Assembly (NCBI RefSeq): GCF_014698475.1
Contig: NZ_JACJTB010000037.1
Coordinates: 1-64,000 of the forward strand
DNA length: 64,000 nt
Reading direction: 5' to 3'
From: Nostoc spongiaeforme FACHB-130
GTDB taxonomy: Bacteria; Cyanobacteriota; Cyanobacteriia; Cyanobacteriales; Nostocaceae
Below are positions 37,798 through 46,340 of the stretch, in pieces. The position numbers were made by a program, and so were the translations under genes. The notes below the pieces were generated by a model, which did not search any database, had not been told where the DNA came from, and saw nothing but the letters and a program-made list of their open reading frames with translations. The first letter of the stretch is position 1; each line of letters opens with the position of its first letter.

Positions 37798-37872
37798 GAA
37801 GGGGGAGAAGGGGGACAAGGGGGACAAGGGGGGCGAGGGGGACAAGGGGGACAAGGGGGACAAGGGGGAGAA
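37798..37872. repeat. Tandem 9-mer repeat (GGGGGACAA)n
   Basis: About eight tandem, slightly varied units of GGGGGACAA/GGGGGAGAA/GGGGGGCGA. They have the same 9-base period as the TCTCCCTTG repeats, and their complement TTGTCCCCC is one transition away from that unit. They lie between the methyltransferase and DUF6335 genes. A frame reading through them (GGQGGQGG) is an artefact. Confidence 0.85.
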
Positions 37873-37918
37873 CTTAGAACTTACACTTCGACTGCGCTCA
37901 GTGTACAGCACTCAGCAC

Positions 37919-38302
37919 TTATCTTTCTTGGTAATCTTCGGAGGATTTTGGGTCTAGTTCCCAGCGACGATCATCGCGTTGTTCGAGAATTTCGTTGGTA
38001 TGGAGGAAGGCGCGATCGCTCATTTCTAAACCAACGGCTGCTGCGATTTCTTCGGTAACATCTTGTTCAGGAACCGCGACAGTACCACCAACCGCTTCAT
38101 CGCCTACGGTATCTTGCCAATAAGTATAACTGTCCTCACTGGTAACTTCGGGGCTATCGGGATATTCTGGGGTACTTTGATCGAGCGATCGCTCACCAAT
38201 ATTGTACCCTGGTAAGTCTTTGACTCCAGTGCCGTAAGATTCAGTAATTTCTTGTGGTAAATCTTCTGAATTAATTTCAAGATGATGATTTTTTTCTGTC
38301 AT
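37919..38302 (-). CDS. DUF6335 family protein
   Basis: A 127-residue acidic protein of unknown function. The order of motifs (YGTGVKDLPGY, PEVTSEDSYTYWQDTVGDEAVGGTVAVPEQDVTEEI, then ILEQRDDRRWELDPKSSEDYQER) is that of the cyanobacterial DUF6335 family, whose members are often near stress genes. No signal peptide or membrane span. It is transcribed away from the DUF2267 gene and its cluster, with a shared divergent promoter region at 38303-38642. Confidence 0.8.
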   Translation of the reverse strand: MTEKNHHLEINSEDLPQEITESYGTGVKDLPGYNIGERSLDQSTPEYPDSPEVTSEDSYTYWQDTVGDEAVGGTVAVPEQDVTEEIAAAVGLEMSDRAFLHTNEILEQRDDRRWELDPKSSEDYQER

Positions 38303-38642
38303 AATATCTGCCTTTTCTGCATCCCTACCATAACGTTTTTATTAGTAAAATTTGTCTGACTTTCGATGTATGACTTTAGTAGTAAAAAAATCTATCCCCT
38401 TAGAACGAAGTTAATGTAATTTTTACAGCCTAATCTTATAAGAGTAAATCCAAGGTTAAGCTACTTGTAGTTGAATCTGTTCGTTATGAGTTAGAAGCAC
38501 TCAACCCACACAAAAACTTCCTTAATTTCTTCTTAACTCATAACTTTTTCTCAGTAAAAATTATCATTGATATTTTTATTTATGACAATTTCTCATACCC
38601 AAATATAAATAAGTATGGAGTTTGTTTCATCGGAGGTCGAAA
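38303..38642. other. Divergent promoter region of the stress cluster
   Basis: 340 AT-rich bases between the divergent DUF6335 and DUF2267 genes. No clear operator, hairpin or extra frame was found. It should hold both promoters. Confidence 0.45.
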
Positions 38643-39044
38643 GTGGAATATCACGAGTTTATTACCCATGTCCAAAGTCTTTCTCAATCTGATTCTCTTG
38701 AGGAGGCGGAACTTGCTACTCGTGCAACTTTAGAAACTATTAAAGAACGGATTGCAGAAAGTGACATTCAAGATTTAGCTGCACAACTCCCACGGAAACT
38801 AAGTGATTATTTACAAGCACAAACACAAGCAAGTACTCAAAGTTTTCATCTCCAAGAGTTTATTCAACGTGTTAGCCAAAAAGAACATATAGAACCTACT
38901 ACTACTGCAATTCATGTCCGGGCAGTTTTCGCTGTGTTACAAAATGCCATCAGTCCGGAAATCTTTTCTAAGTTTCAAGCCCATTTCAGTCACGATTACG
39001 AAGAACTATTCACTGCACCACCTACTAGTGAAGTACCTGCATAG
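38643..39044 (+). CDS. DUF2267 domain protein
   Basis: A 133-residue helical protein of the DUF2267 family (two repeats of about 60 residues: EYHEFITHVQSL...ATRATLETIKERI...LAAQLPRKL, and FHLQEFIQRVSQKEHI...HVRAVFAVLQNAI...FQAHFSHDYEELF). The family is stress-associated in many bacteria, but the molecular role is unknown. GTG 38643 is preferred because CGGAGG lies seven bases before it; an upstream TTG at 38622 is less likely. It is the first gene of a same-strand run reaching 43218. Confidence 0.85.
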   Translation: MEYHEFITHVQSLSQSDSLEEAELATRATLETIKERIAESDIQDLAAQLPRKLSDYLQAQTQASTQSFHLQEFIQRVSQKEHIEPTTTAIHVRAVFAVLQNAISPEIFSKFQAHFSHDYEELFTAPPTSEVPA

Positions 39045-39105
39045 TTCAGGAATGCTACTGCATAGGTTTCCACACAATTAATAATTAATCAAACTAGGTA
39101 AATCC

Positions 39106-40203
39106 ATGTCATATCAAAACAATCATTCTGTGAAGAAAAAAGTTGCAATTTTAATTGAAAATGATGTCGAAGATGCAGAATTTACAGTTCCTTGTCATGG
39201 GCTGAAACAAGCAGGAATGGATGTAGTTGTTCTCGGTTCGCGGATGAACGAAAAATACAAAGGTAAACGCGGTAGAGTTGCCGTGCAACCTGATGGTACA
39301 ACTACAGAAGCGATCGCATCAGAATTTGATGCAGTGGTAATCCCTGGTGGTATGGCTCCCGATAAAATGCGCCGCAACCCCAACACAGTGCGGTTTGTCC
39401 AAGAAGCTATGCAACAAGGAAAACTCATAGCAGCCGTTTGTCACGGGCCACAATTATTAATTGAAGGTGATTTGCTCAGAGATAAACGCGCTACTGGTTT
39501 TGTTGCTATCCGCCGCGATATGCTGAATGCGGGTGCAAGTTATCAAGATGAACCCCTAGTAGTTGATGGTAATTTAATTACTTCCCGCGAACCTGGAGAC
39601 TTGGCAATTTTTACCACAGCTATTCTCAGCCGCCTTGGTTATGGTGGTAAAGATGTGGCGCTTCCTGATGAAACAGACGCTAACGCCGAATGGTGGAAAA
39701 TTGCTGATGCTTGGGGCGGTTCAACTAAAGGCGAAATTGTCAGAGGTTTAAATACTGCTTTAAGTGGTGAACGTTATTCTCTAGAAGCTCTAGAAAAATA
39801 TTACGGAAAAGAATCAGATACTCAAGCGCAAGTCATCTTTCAAGAGATGATTGCTAAGAAACAAAACCACATTGAAATATTAGAAACATACCTCAATAAA
39901 TTAGGTGAAAAACCTTCTTTAGCTGCCAATATTGCAAATCAATATGCCAAAGTCAAAGCGGCTATGTCTGGTAGTGATGACATCTATCAAATTCGTTGTG
40001 CTTTAGGTGATTTACAAACAGGTATTGGTGACGTTGGTAATTTATCGGCAATGTTTACTGATCCAGTAGCAACAGCTATTTTTAAACAAATTTACCGTGA
40101 TTTATTAAGAGATGAACAACGCTTAGTAGAACTATATCAGTTACGGCTTGGTAGTGAAGTACAAACTCCTAAGCCAACTAGTGGTGCTGCGGTGTCTATG
40201 TAA
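39106..40203 (+). CDS. DJ-1/PfpI glutamine-amidotransferase-like protein with helical C-terminus
   Basis: A 365-residue protein. Residues 10-190 form a DJ-1/PfpI domain: VAILIENDVEDAEFTVP with the acidic residue, FDAVVIPGGMAPDKMR, and the nucleophile Cys in AAVCHGPQLL (about 112), which fits a protease, glyoxalase or chaperone of the Hsp31/YhbO class. Residues about 220-350 are an extra helical region resembling a ferritin-like bundle (EALEKYYG, MIAKKQNHIEILETYLNKLG, LLRDEQRLVELYQLRL). That extension is unusual for PfpI proteins. It lies 61 bp after DUF2267 and 75 bp before the SRPBCC gene. Confidence 0.85.
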   Translation: MSYQNNHSVKKKVAILIENDVEDAEFTVPCHGLKQAGMDVVVLGSRMNEKYKGKRGRVAVQPDGTTTEAIASEFDAVVIPGGMAPDKMRRNPNTVRFVQEAMQQGKLIAAVCHGPQLLIEGDLLRDKRATGFVAIRRDMLNAGASYQDEPLVVDGNLITSREPGDLAIFTTAILSRLGYGGKDVALPDETDANAEWWKIADAWGGSTKGEIVRGLNTALSGERYSLEALEKYYGKESDTQAQVIFQEMIAKKQNHIEILETYLNKLGEKPSLAANIANQYAKVKAAMSGSDDIYQIRCALGDLQTGIGDVGNLSAMFTDPVATAIFKQIYRDLLRDEQRLVELYQLRLGSEVQTPKPTSGAAVSM

Positions 40204-40278
40204 TTCGTAATTAAAAAATGGAGAAAATCTAATTACGAATTACGAATCAAAAACCCAAAATCCAAAATCTAAAATTGT

Positions 40279-40974
40279 ATGACTTCAACAGGCGATCGCA
40301 CAACTAAAACTCCCACAGAAGCTAATGAAATGGAACGCTGGGCTTCGCTGATTGGTGGTGGCGCTATGGTACTCACAGGTATAAGTCAACGCTCCTTAAG
40401 AGGTGTATTAACTGCGCTGGCTGGCGGTGGTTTGATCTACCAAGGTATAACCAAGCAAAGCACAATACAGCAAGCACAAGAAGCTCTGGGAATGAATAAA
40501 CCCATCAAAGTTGAAAAAACGGTAACAATTAATAAACCAGCCGATGAACTTTACCGTTTTTGGCACAACTTTGAGCAGTTACCCACCTTTATGAAGCATC
40601 TGCAATCTGTAAAAGTGTATGATGCAAAACGTTCTCATTGGATTGCCAAAGCGCCCTTGGGTAACAACGTAGAATGGGATGCAGAGATTCTCGAAGACAG
40701 AGAAAACGAGTTTATTTCTTGGGCTTCTGTCGAAGGCGCAGAGATTGATAACTCTGGTTTTGTGCGATTTAAAAAAGCCCCAGAGAATCGCGGTACAGAA
40801 GTCAAAGTAGTTTTAGAATACAACATCCCCGGCGGCGGCATAAGTGCGGCTCTTGCTAAACTTTTCGGGGAAGAACCAGAACAACAAATTGGCGATGACT
40901 TGCGCCGCTTCAAAATGCTGATGGAAGCCGGAGAAATCGCTACAACCGCAGGTCAGCCAACAGGAAGCAGGTAA
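40279..40974 (+). CDS. SRPBCC/cyclase-dehydrase protein with N-terminal membrane segment
   Basis: A 231-residue protein. Residues about 15-55 contain a Gly/Ala-rich membrane hairpin of the DUF2892/YgaP type (WASLIGGGAMVLTGISQRSLRGVLTALAGGGLIYQG). Residues about 75-215 are a START-like SRPBCC (polyketide cyclase/dehydrase) domain, with KTVTINKPADELYRFWHNFEQLPTFMKHL and VEWDAEILEDRENEFISWASVEGAEIDNSG. This two-domain type is common in stress clusters. A small hydrophobic ligand is likely but unknown. ATG 40279. Same operon-like run as its neighbours. Confidence 0.85.
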   Translation: MTSTGDRTTKTPTEANEMERWASLIGGGAMVLTGISQRSLRGVLTALAGGGLIYQGITKQSTIQQAQEALGMNKPIKVEKTVTINKPADELYRFWHNFEQLPTFMKHLQSVKVYDAKRSHWIAKAPLGNNVEWDAEILEDRENEFISWASVEGAEIDNSGFVRFKKAPENRGTEVKVVLEYNIPGGGISAALAKLFGEEPEQQIGDDLRRFKMLMEAGEIATTAGQPTGSR

Positions 40975-41094
40975 GAAATGGGGAGTAGTCGAAGAAGATA
41001 CTACGTAGCACTTTTACTAATAACCCATGAATCATAACTGCTGACCAAACAAAACAAGTGTACACACAAACAAATAAAGCAAATGAGGTTATTT

Positions 41095-41487
41095 ATGCAG
41101 CAAATGATTTCTCGTTTACGCCAAATTATGGTTATTTTTTTAGTAGGATTTATGTTCTTACTAGGTCAAGCATTTAGCTTTGTGAATGTAGCACAAGCTG
41201 ATGTGATAACTCCAGAAGGTATCTATTATAAAGGTGTACCTGAAGGACAAAACAACGGTGTTCAATACGATAACCAAGTTAGAAATGCTCAGTCTAAATT
41301 GAAGGGTACTGCTGATAATATCCGCGAAAAACTCAACTTAGATGAAGATACTCCTAGAGCTACAAAAGAGTTTCTCAAGGATGCAAAAGATAGAGTAGGG
41401 GAAGCAGTTGGTGGTAATCAACCCCAAGGTAGCAGAGAAGGTTATTATCAAAATCCTCCCAGCAAACAACTCAGAGATAGAATGTAA
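41095..41487 (+). CDS. Small exported protein of unknown function
   Basis: A protein of about 130 residues with a clear signal peptide (RLRQIMVIFLVGFMFLLGQAFSFVNVAQA). The mature part is hydrophilic, with VITPEGIYYKGVPEGQ and a helical stretch (NQVRNAQSKLKGTADNIREKLNLDEDTPRATKEFLKDAKDRVGEAV) reminiscent of CsbD/apolipoprotein-like stress proteins. A second ATG (41083) four codons upstream is possible, but GAGG sits six bases before ATG 41095. No named family recognised. Its place within the stress cluster suggests a cell-envelope stress role. Confidence 0.7.
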   Translation: MQQMISRLRQIMVIFLVGFMFLLGQAFSFVNVAQADVITPEGIYYKGVPEGQNNGVQYDNQVRNAQSKLKGTADNIREKLNLDEDTPRATKEFLKDAKDRVGEAVGGNQPQGSREGYYQNPPSKQLRDRM

Positions 41488-41535
41488 GTAAAAAGTAAAA
41501 AGTAAAAAGGCAAAAGTAAAAAGATAGCCCTCTGG

Positions 41536-41592
41536 GTGCGTTAGGCGCGTTTAGATGTTTCACGAAAAAGATAATCAAACTGCCTAACGCAC
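41536..41592. terminator. Inverted repeat after the small exported protein
   Basis: GTGCGTTAGGC (41536-41546) and GCCTAACGCAC (41582-41592) are perfect inverse complements separated by 35 bases. The element may end transcription or be a dispersed palindrome; similar arms occur at 27795-27855 and 43259-43285. Confidence 0.5.
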
Positions 41593-41691
41593 TTGTTTAT
41601 ATAGCTATTACTTCCATGATTTATTTGTTCTCACAAATGACTAATGACCAATGACTAATGACCAAGAACAAATGACAAAGGACTAAAAATT

Positions 41692-42861
41692 ATGAAAGCA
41701 GTTTGCTGGAATGGAGCAAACGATGTGCGGGTAGAAACGGTTCCTGACCCCAAAATTATTAACCCGCGTGATGCCATTATTAAAATTACTTCCACAGCAA
41801 TTTGTGGCTCAGATTTGCATATTTATGATGGCTACATTCCCACCATGCAAAAAGGTGATATCCTGGGGCATGAATTTATGGGGGAAGTTGTAGAGTTAGG
41901 TAGTGAAGTTAGGAATGTAAAAATAGGAGATCGCGTTGTTGTTCCCTTCACCATATCCTGCGGTAACTGTTTTTTCTGTCAGCGCGATTTATGGTCACTT
42001 TGTGATAACTCCAACCCAAATGCTTGGATGGTAGAAGTACAAATGGGTCACTCACCATCTGGTTTATTTGGCTACTCTCATTTATTTGGTGGTTACGCTG
42101 GCGGACAAGCAGAATATGTCCGAGTACCCTTTGCAGATGTTGGTTTATTCAAAGTTCCCGACCATCTCACAGATGAGCAAGTTTTATTTTTAACTGACAT
42201 TTTCCCAACTGGCTATATGGCCGCAGAAAACTGCAACATTCAACCAGGCGATATCGTTGCAGTCTGGGGTTGCGGCCCAGTCGGACAATTTGCTATCAAA
42301 AGTGCTTATCTCTTCGGTGCAGAAAGAGTCATCGCCATTGACCGCATTCCCGAACGTTTGCAAATGGCTAAAGAACAAGGTAAAGCTGAAGTCCTCAACT
42401 ACGAAGAAGTCAATGTCGGTGAAGCACTTAAAGAAATGACAGGTGGACGCGGCCCGGATGCTTGCATTGATGCTGTGGGTATGGAAGCACATGGTACAGA
42501 TGCAATGGCTTTCTACGACCAAGTAAAACAAGCAGTCCGCCTCGAAACAGACCGTCCAACCGCACTCAGACAAGTTATTGTATCTTGTCGCAAAGGCGGT
42601 CACGTATCTATACCTGGAGTTTATGGTGGTTTTGTTGACAAAATCCCAATGGGTGCAGCAATGAACAAAGGCCTAACATTTAAAACGGGACAAACCCACG
42701 TTCACAGATACTTAAAACCTTTACTCAATCACATTGAAAACGGCGACCTCGACCCGTCATTTGTGATTACACACAAATTACCTTTAGAACAAGCACCCCA
42801 CGGCTACGAAATTTTTAAACACAAACAAGATAACTGCATCAAAGTTGTTCTGAAACCGTAA
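41692..42861 (+). CDS. Zinc-dependent alcohol dehydrogenase (formaldehyde-dehydrogenase-like)
   Basis: A 389-residue medium-chain dehydrogenase. The catalytic zinc Cys is in [12 protein letters not shown], followed by [12 protein letters not shown]. The structural zinc Cys set is in [16 protein letters not shown]. The NAD(P) site is [17 protein letters not shown] with [11 protein letters not shown]. The long insertion ([28 protein letters not shown]) is typical of glutathione-independent formaldehyde dehydrogenase-like and plant-type ADH relatives. Substrate not shown. Preceded by tandem ATGACTAATGACCAATGAC strings. Followed 15 bp later by the cupin gene, so the two are probably cotranscribed. 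Confidence 0.9.
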   Translation: MKAVCWNGANDVRVETVPDPKIINPRDAIIKITSTAICGSDLHIYDGYIPTMQKGDILGHEFMGEVVELGSEVRNVKIGDRVVVPFTISCGNCFFCQRDLWSLCDNSNPNAWMVEVQMGHSPSGLFGYSHLFGGYAGGQAEYVRVPFADVGLFKVPDHLTDEQVLFLTDIFPTGYMAAENCNIQPGDIVAVWGCGPVGQFAIKSAYLFGAERVIAIDRIPERLQMAKEQGKAEVLNYEEVNVGEALKEMTGGRGPDACIDAVGMEAHGTDAMAFYDQVKQAVRLETDRPTALRQVIVSCRKGGHVSIPGVYGGFVDKIPMGAAMNKGLTFKTGQTHVHRYLKPLLNHIENGDLDPSFVITHKLPLEQAPHGYEIFKHKQDNCIKVVLKP

Positions 42862-42876
42862 GGTGAGTAATTAAAT

Positions 42877-43218
42877 ATGACTGACACCAGCGTTAAAAAA
42901 ATCGATTCCAGCCATTCACCCAAAGGTAAACTCGGTCAGAAATATCTAGCTTCTGGTAAAACAGTTTCGATGCGCCTTTGGGAAAACGAACAACCAGGAG
43001 AAGATAAACCACCAACAGCACGGGAATATGAAACTGTTGGTTATGTAATAAATGGTCGTGCAGAACTGCACATTGAAGGACAAATGATTTTGCTTGAACC
43101 TGGTAGTTCTTGGGCTGTCCCCAAAGGTTCACATCACAACTATAAAATTCTCGAACCATTTACTGCTGTAGAAGCCACCAGCCCACCTGCACAAGTTCAT
43201 GGGCGTGATGAAGATTAA
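42877..43218 (+). CDS. Cupin domain protein
   Basis: A 113-residue single-domain cupin. The first motif is around GYVINGRAELHIEGQ and the second around PGSSWAVPKGSHHNYKIL, with the His pair in SHHNY as probable metal ligands. It starts 15 bases after the alcohol dehydrogenase and probably shares its message. Function unknown; it may act on the dehydrogenase's product or sense it. A terminator follows at 43259. Confidence 0.85.
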   Translation: MTDTSVKKIDSSHSPKGKLGQKYLASGKTVSMRLWENEQPGEDKPPTAREYETVGYVINGRAELHIEGQMILLEPGSSWAVPKGSHHNYKILEPFTAVEATSPPAQVHGRDED

Positions 43219-43258
43219 CTTTTCATGGTTCACGTAATGTTAATGCCTATATGTATAG

Positions 43259-43289
43259 AGTGCGTTTAGTTTTCACTAACGCACTTTTT
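43259..43289 (+). terminator. Rho-independent terminator after the cupin gene
   Basis: AGTGCGTTTAG (43259-43269) pairs with CTAACGCACT (43276-43285) with one bulged T, followed by TTTTT. It marks the likely end of the stress-cluster transcript. Confidence 0.75.
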
Positions 43290-43366
43290 ATTATGTTTAA
43301 TCCAATTGAACTAATTAAACAAAAGTAGTGGCGTGACTGGATTAAAATGTTACAGCAGGAGGCAGG

Positions 43367-43446
43367 TGTAGGAACGGAACCCAACATTCACGCATACTTT
43401 GTTGGGTTACGCGATCGCTACACCCAACCTACTATTCTCTTAACTG
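43367..43446. repeat. Palindromic repeat, family C, copy 2 (inverted)
   Basis: The inverse complement of about 27644-27720, with shared pieces CTACACCCAACCTACTATTC, GTTGGGTTACGC and CCCAACATT. It is non-coding and inserted between the cupin terminator and the toxin-antitoxin region. A HIP1 octamer lies inside it. Confidence 0.65.
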
Positions 43447-43537
43447 CGTAGGCGATCGCACATCAGCAAACAATGGAATGTAACTGTTAAAATCAGCATA
43501 ATGGTGTAAATGTGCAGCAAATACCTCATAAACGCAA

Positions 43538-43642
43538 ATGCCAGCCATTGTTAAAGTACAACTTTCCTTAGAAGCTTTAGCAGAAGCAATATCTTCTCTT
43601 GATTTAAAAGAAATATGCTTAAAGAAAATGCAAATCGCCTAG
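43538..43642 (+). pseudogene. Truncated antitoxin-like fragment
   Basis: A 34-codon frame reading MPAIVKVQLSLEALAEAISS then LDLKE, before the frame ends in ICLKKMQIA and a stop. The N-terminal pattern LSLEALAEAISSLDLKE is that of small cyanobacterial antitoxins (DUF2281-like), in which KEKQKLWELL-type sequence would normally follow. The rest of the gene is missing, so this looks like a relic. It lies immediately upstream of the VapBC pair. Confidence 0.5.
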
Positions 43643-43664
43643 CATTTTATAGGAAAAATAAATT

Positions 43665-43892
43665 ATGAACACTGCCAAACTCAGCACTGATGGAACTCAC
43701 CAAGTTGTGATTTTGCCGAAAGATTTTCAACTGACTGGCACAGAAGTTTATATTAAAAAAATGGGTAACGCAATTGTTCTTATTGCCAAAGATAACCCTT
43801 GGCAATCTCTCATCGAGAGTTTAGACAACTTCTCTGAAGATTTCATGACTACTAGAGATCAACCACAAATTGACATCAGAGAGAGTTTGTAA
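43665..43892 (+). CDS. vapB: VapB-type antitoxin (AbrB/MazE-like)
   Basis: A 75-residue protein. The N-terminal half is a swapped-hairpin (AbrB-like) DNA-binding fold: AKLSTDGTHQVVILPKDFQLTGTEVYIKKMGNAIVLIAKD. The C-terminal tail (WQSLIESLDNFSEDFMTTRDQPQIDIRESL) should bind and block the toxin. Its stop codon TAA directly abuts the toxin's ATG at 43893, which suggests a bicistronic message. VapB usually represses its own promoter with VapC. Confidence 0.88.
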   Translation: MNTAKLSTDGTHQVVILPKDFQLTGTEVYIKKMGNAIVLIAKDNPWQSLIESLDNFSEDFMTTRDQPQIDIRESL

Positions 43893-44294
43893 ATGCGATA
43901 CTTGCTTGATACCAATATTTGCATTTACCTCATCAAGCAAAAACCTCAGAAAGTGCTGGATAAGTTTCAAACCATAAGCATTTCTGATGTAGGTGTCTCC
44001 TCTATTACTGTTGCTGAACTTAAATATGGAGTAGCTAAAAGCCAACAACAAGAGAAAAATAGCAATGCCTTGTTACAATTTTTACTACCTCTTGAAATTG
44101 TTGATTTCAATCAAGCATCTGCGACGATTTACGGCAGCATTAGAAATGATCTCGAAAGTAGAGGAGTAATTATCGGTGCAATGGATTTGCTCATTGCTGC
44201 TCACGCTTTAAGCTTAGGAGTAATTCTTGTTACCAATAATATCAGAGAATTTTCTCGCATTCCCCACCTATTATTAGAGAACTGGGCTGAGTAA
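43893..44294 (+). CDS. vapC: VapC-type PIN-domain ribonuclease toxin
   Basis: A 133-residue PIN-domain toxin. The acidic catalytic set is visible: Asp6 (LLDTN), Glu42 (VAELKYG), the later Asp in IGAMDLLIAAHA (about 98) and the C-terminal LVTNNIREFSRIP. In this family the enzyme cleaves tRNA or rRNA; the target is not readable here. It follows vapB without a gap. The minus-strand caspase-ClpN gene converges on it, with a gap of about 190 bp. Confidence 0.92.
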   Translation: MRYLLDTNICIYLIKQKPQKVLDKFQTISISDVGVSSITVAELKYGVAKSQQQEKNSNALLQFLLPLEIVDFNQASATIYGSIRNDLESRGVIIGAMDLLIAAHALSLGVILVTNNIREFSRIPHLLLENWAE

Positions 44295-44481
44295 TTCATT
44301 AGCATAACACCTGCTGCGTAGGCGATCGCTGTTTGGAAGAGACAGAGCGATCGCACTTTAATCAACAGCGATATAATCGTCGGCAAAACACTGTCATTTC
44401 AAGTAAAGCGTTCGCGCAGCGTTTTGTTAGGGAAGCCTGTAAAGGAGCGAACGCAAAGGTGTTGGGATTGCTGTATTTAGT

Positions 44482-46155
44482 TTATGTAGATTCTATATTT
44501 TTGCTTTTAGATAAGTTGATCGTATGTACAACTTGTTCTCTTAAGTTCTGTAAATTAATACCCAAGATTTCCAAAACCCTTACTGCTACGCCTTCTTCTA
44601 ATCTAATACAACCCAAAAGCAGATCGCCAGTACTAATATAATTGTGCTTCAGTGCTTTAGCTTCTTCTAAAGATAAATCTAAAACCCGCTTTGCAAGTGG
44701 TGTAAAGGGAACTTCTTTTGCTACAAAACCACTGCCGCGTCCAATAATTTTTTCTACTTCTATACGGGTATCTGCCAGCTTCATACCTTCCAATTGCAAC
44801 ACTTGAGCAGCAACACCAGTTCCATCTCCAATCAGTCCTAAGAGTATTTGTTCAGTACCAACAAAATTATGGCCAAGACGGCGTGCTTCTTCCTGCGCTA
44901 ACATTATCACCTTAATCGCATTGAGTGTAAAACGTTCAAATAAACCTTCGTCTTTGCACTCTGTCTGTTCAGCTAGTTTTATTTCTGTAGATGTAATATC
45001 TACTAATTGATTTTTTACTTCTTTGGGTATTAAGGTTTCAGCAGATTTTTGCTGTGGATATTCAGATTGTTTGATTGTGTCTTGTTCTATTGCTACAGGC
45101 ACTTCAATCAGATCAATATCTTCATCTCTGAGTTGCAAAAGTTGCTGAAACCGCTTCAATTCTTCTCGTGTATGCTGAGTCAGAGTTCCTTCATGCTGTA
45201 TCGCCTCAGCTAATGCTTCTTCGTATTCCCTGAGATTTGCTTGATATTGGCGGTAAGGTTCCAAAACCTCGTTTTCAATTTGGGTTGCTACCTCAGCTGA
45301 CAAACCCAATTCACTTTGGCGACGTTTGAGAATGCGACGACCTATAACCGAAACATTACCATTCCTGACACATCGCTCTACTTCCTTACGGTACTCTAAT
45401 TGCGGGTCGCCTACAGGAGCTTTTGCTAACTTTATTTTAAAGCCTTCCCTCACAGCATAAATTTCTGGCTTCATTGCTGGGGCTGCTTCCTGAACCTTTT
45501 TACGGGCATATTCATGCAGTTCATCAACAGAAATCATGCCATCGTTATCAGTGTCAGCCGCGCCTTTCTCAATCCCTTCCACAATGTAGCGAGTGTAAAC
45601 TGATAAGTCTGATCCTGGTTGTTCAAAAGAATACTGAGTAGACGTGGAAGAAGTTAATACCGCCCTTCCTTCTCCTCCTAGTTGATTCTTGATATCTACG
45701 CTGTTATCGTCTTTCGCCTTCATTCCTTCAGCAAAAGCACCGCTAAAGCAACAGTCAAGAATAATTACCTGTCGCCGAGAACGGCTTTTTTCCATCATTC
45801 CATGTATCAAACTGGCAGCAGTGGCAGTAGTTTGAATGAGTTCACCCGATTGATGCTTACTGGTTTCGCTGGTTGCTAAATATAATTTGCCACTGTCATC
45901 TTTAATTCCGTGTCCAGAGAAATAAAACAGCACTAAATCATCTTTTTGACGATTAGAAAACAGGTTTTCAATTGCTCTTTCCATTAACTGGCGTGGCGGA
46001 TTTTCCAGCACTGTCATATCAGCATCGGCAAAATCACCCATTTCTGAGTGCTGTAAGACTCGCTGCATTGCTTTGACATCTTGCACAGCCCCAGGTAAAG
46101 CATTTAACCCTGGTTGGTACTCACTAACCCCAATCAGCAATGCAAATTTCGCCAT
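44482..46155 (-). CDS. Caspase-fold protease fused to a ClpC-type N-domain
   Basis: A 557-residue protein. Residues 1-240 are a caspase (C14, orthocaspase) domain with catalytic His82 (FSGHG) and Cys136 (LDCCFSGAF; the usual CHSG is CFSG here). Within it lies a canonical EF-hand-type loop at 201-212 ([12 protein letters not shown]), consistent with calcium control. Residues about 250-345 are a helical region rich in Glu/Gln/Arg ([23 protein letters not shown]), followed by a polar linker. Residues about 406-550 are a complete two-repeat Clp N-domain ([31 protein letters not shown] and [45 protein letters not shown]), almost ClpC-like, but no AAA+ ATPase follows. The role is unknown; it may bridge caspase activity and the Clp protease or its adaptors. 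Confidence 0.9.
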   Translation of the reverse strand: MAKFALLIGVSEYQPGLNALPGAVQDVKAMQRVLQHSEMGDFADADMTVLENPPRQLMERAIENLFSNRQKDDLVLFYFSGHGIKDDSGKLYLATSETSKHQSGELIQTTATAASLIHGMMEKSRSRRQVIILDCCFSGAFAEGMKAKDDNSVDIKNQLGGEGRAVLTSSTSTQYSFEQPGSDLSVYTRYIVEGIEKGAADTDNDGMISVDELHEYARKKVQEAAPAMKPEIYAVREGFKIKLAKAPVGDPQLEYRKEVERCVRNGNVSVIGRRILKRRQSELGLSAEVATQIENEVLEPYRQYQANLREYEEALAEAIQHEGTLTQHTREELKRFQQLLQLRDEDIDLIEVPVAIEQDTIKQSEYPQQKSAETLIPKEVKNQLVDITSTEIKLAEQTECKDEGLFERFTLNAIKVIMLAQEEARRLGHNFVGTEQILLGLIGDGTGVAAQVLQLEGMKLADTRIEVEKIIGRGSGFVAKEVPFTPLAKRVLDLSLEEAKALKHNYISTGDLLLGCIRLEEGVAVRVLEILGINLQNLREQVVHTINLSKSKNIEST

Positions 46156-46285
46156 TGTAACTGTTTACTTTTGACTTACAAAATTTTCTACTGCTTTAAC
46201 TGCTGCTTCCAATTCTGACATATTACTAGTTTTTACCTGGATTTTCTTACCGTTTATTCCCAATATTTTGGTCTAGCTACATAAA

Positions 46286-46314
46286 AAATCAGGTAAGCAT
46301 TGCTCACCTGATTT
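46286..46314 (-). terminator. Terminator of glmM
   Basis: AATCAGGTAAGCA and TGCTCACCTGATT pair with one mismatch around a very short loop. Read on the minus strand the stem is followed by TTTTTTAT, about 25 bases past the glmM stop. Confidence 0.75.
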
Positions 46315-46340
46315 TCCAATTTCATATAACTCAGAACTAC

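Noticed and set aside
37714-38058. Plus-strand frame encoding a Gly/Gln-rich stretch (GGQGGQGG)
   Set aside because: It is the translation of the GGGGGACAA tandem repeat and overlaps the methyltransferase start and the DUF6335 gene on the other strand.
42190-42603. 137-codon minus-strand frame inside the alcohol dehydrogenase gene
   Set aside because: Antisense shadow of a gene whose zinc and NAD motifs are intact; no supporting motif in the reverse translation.
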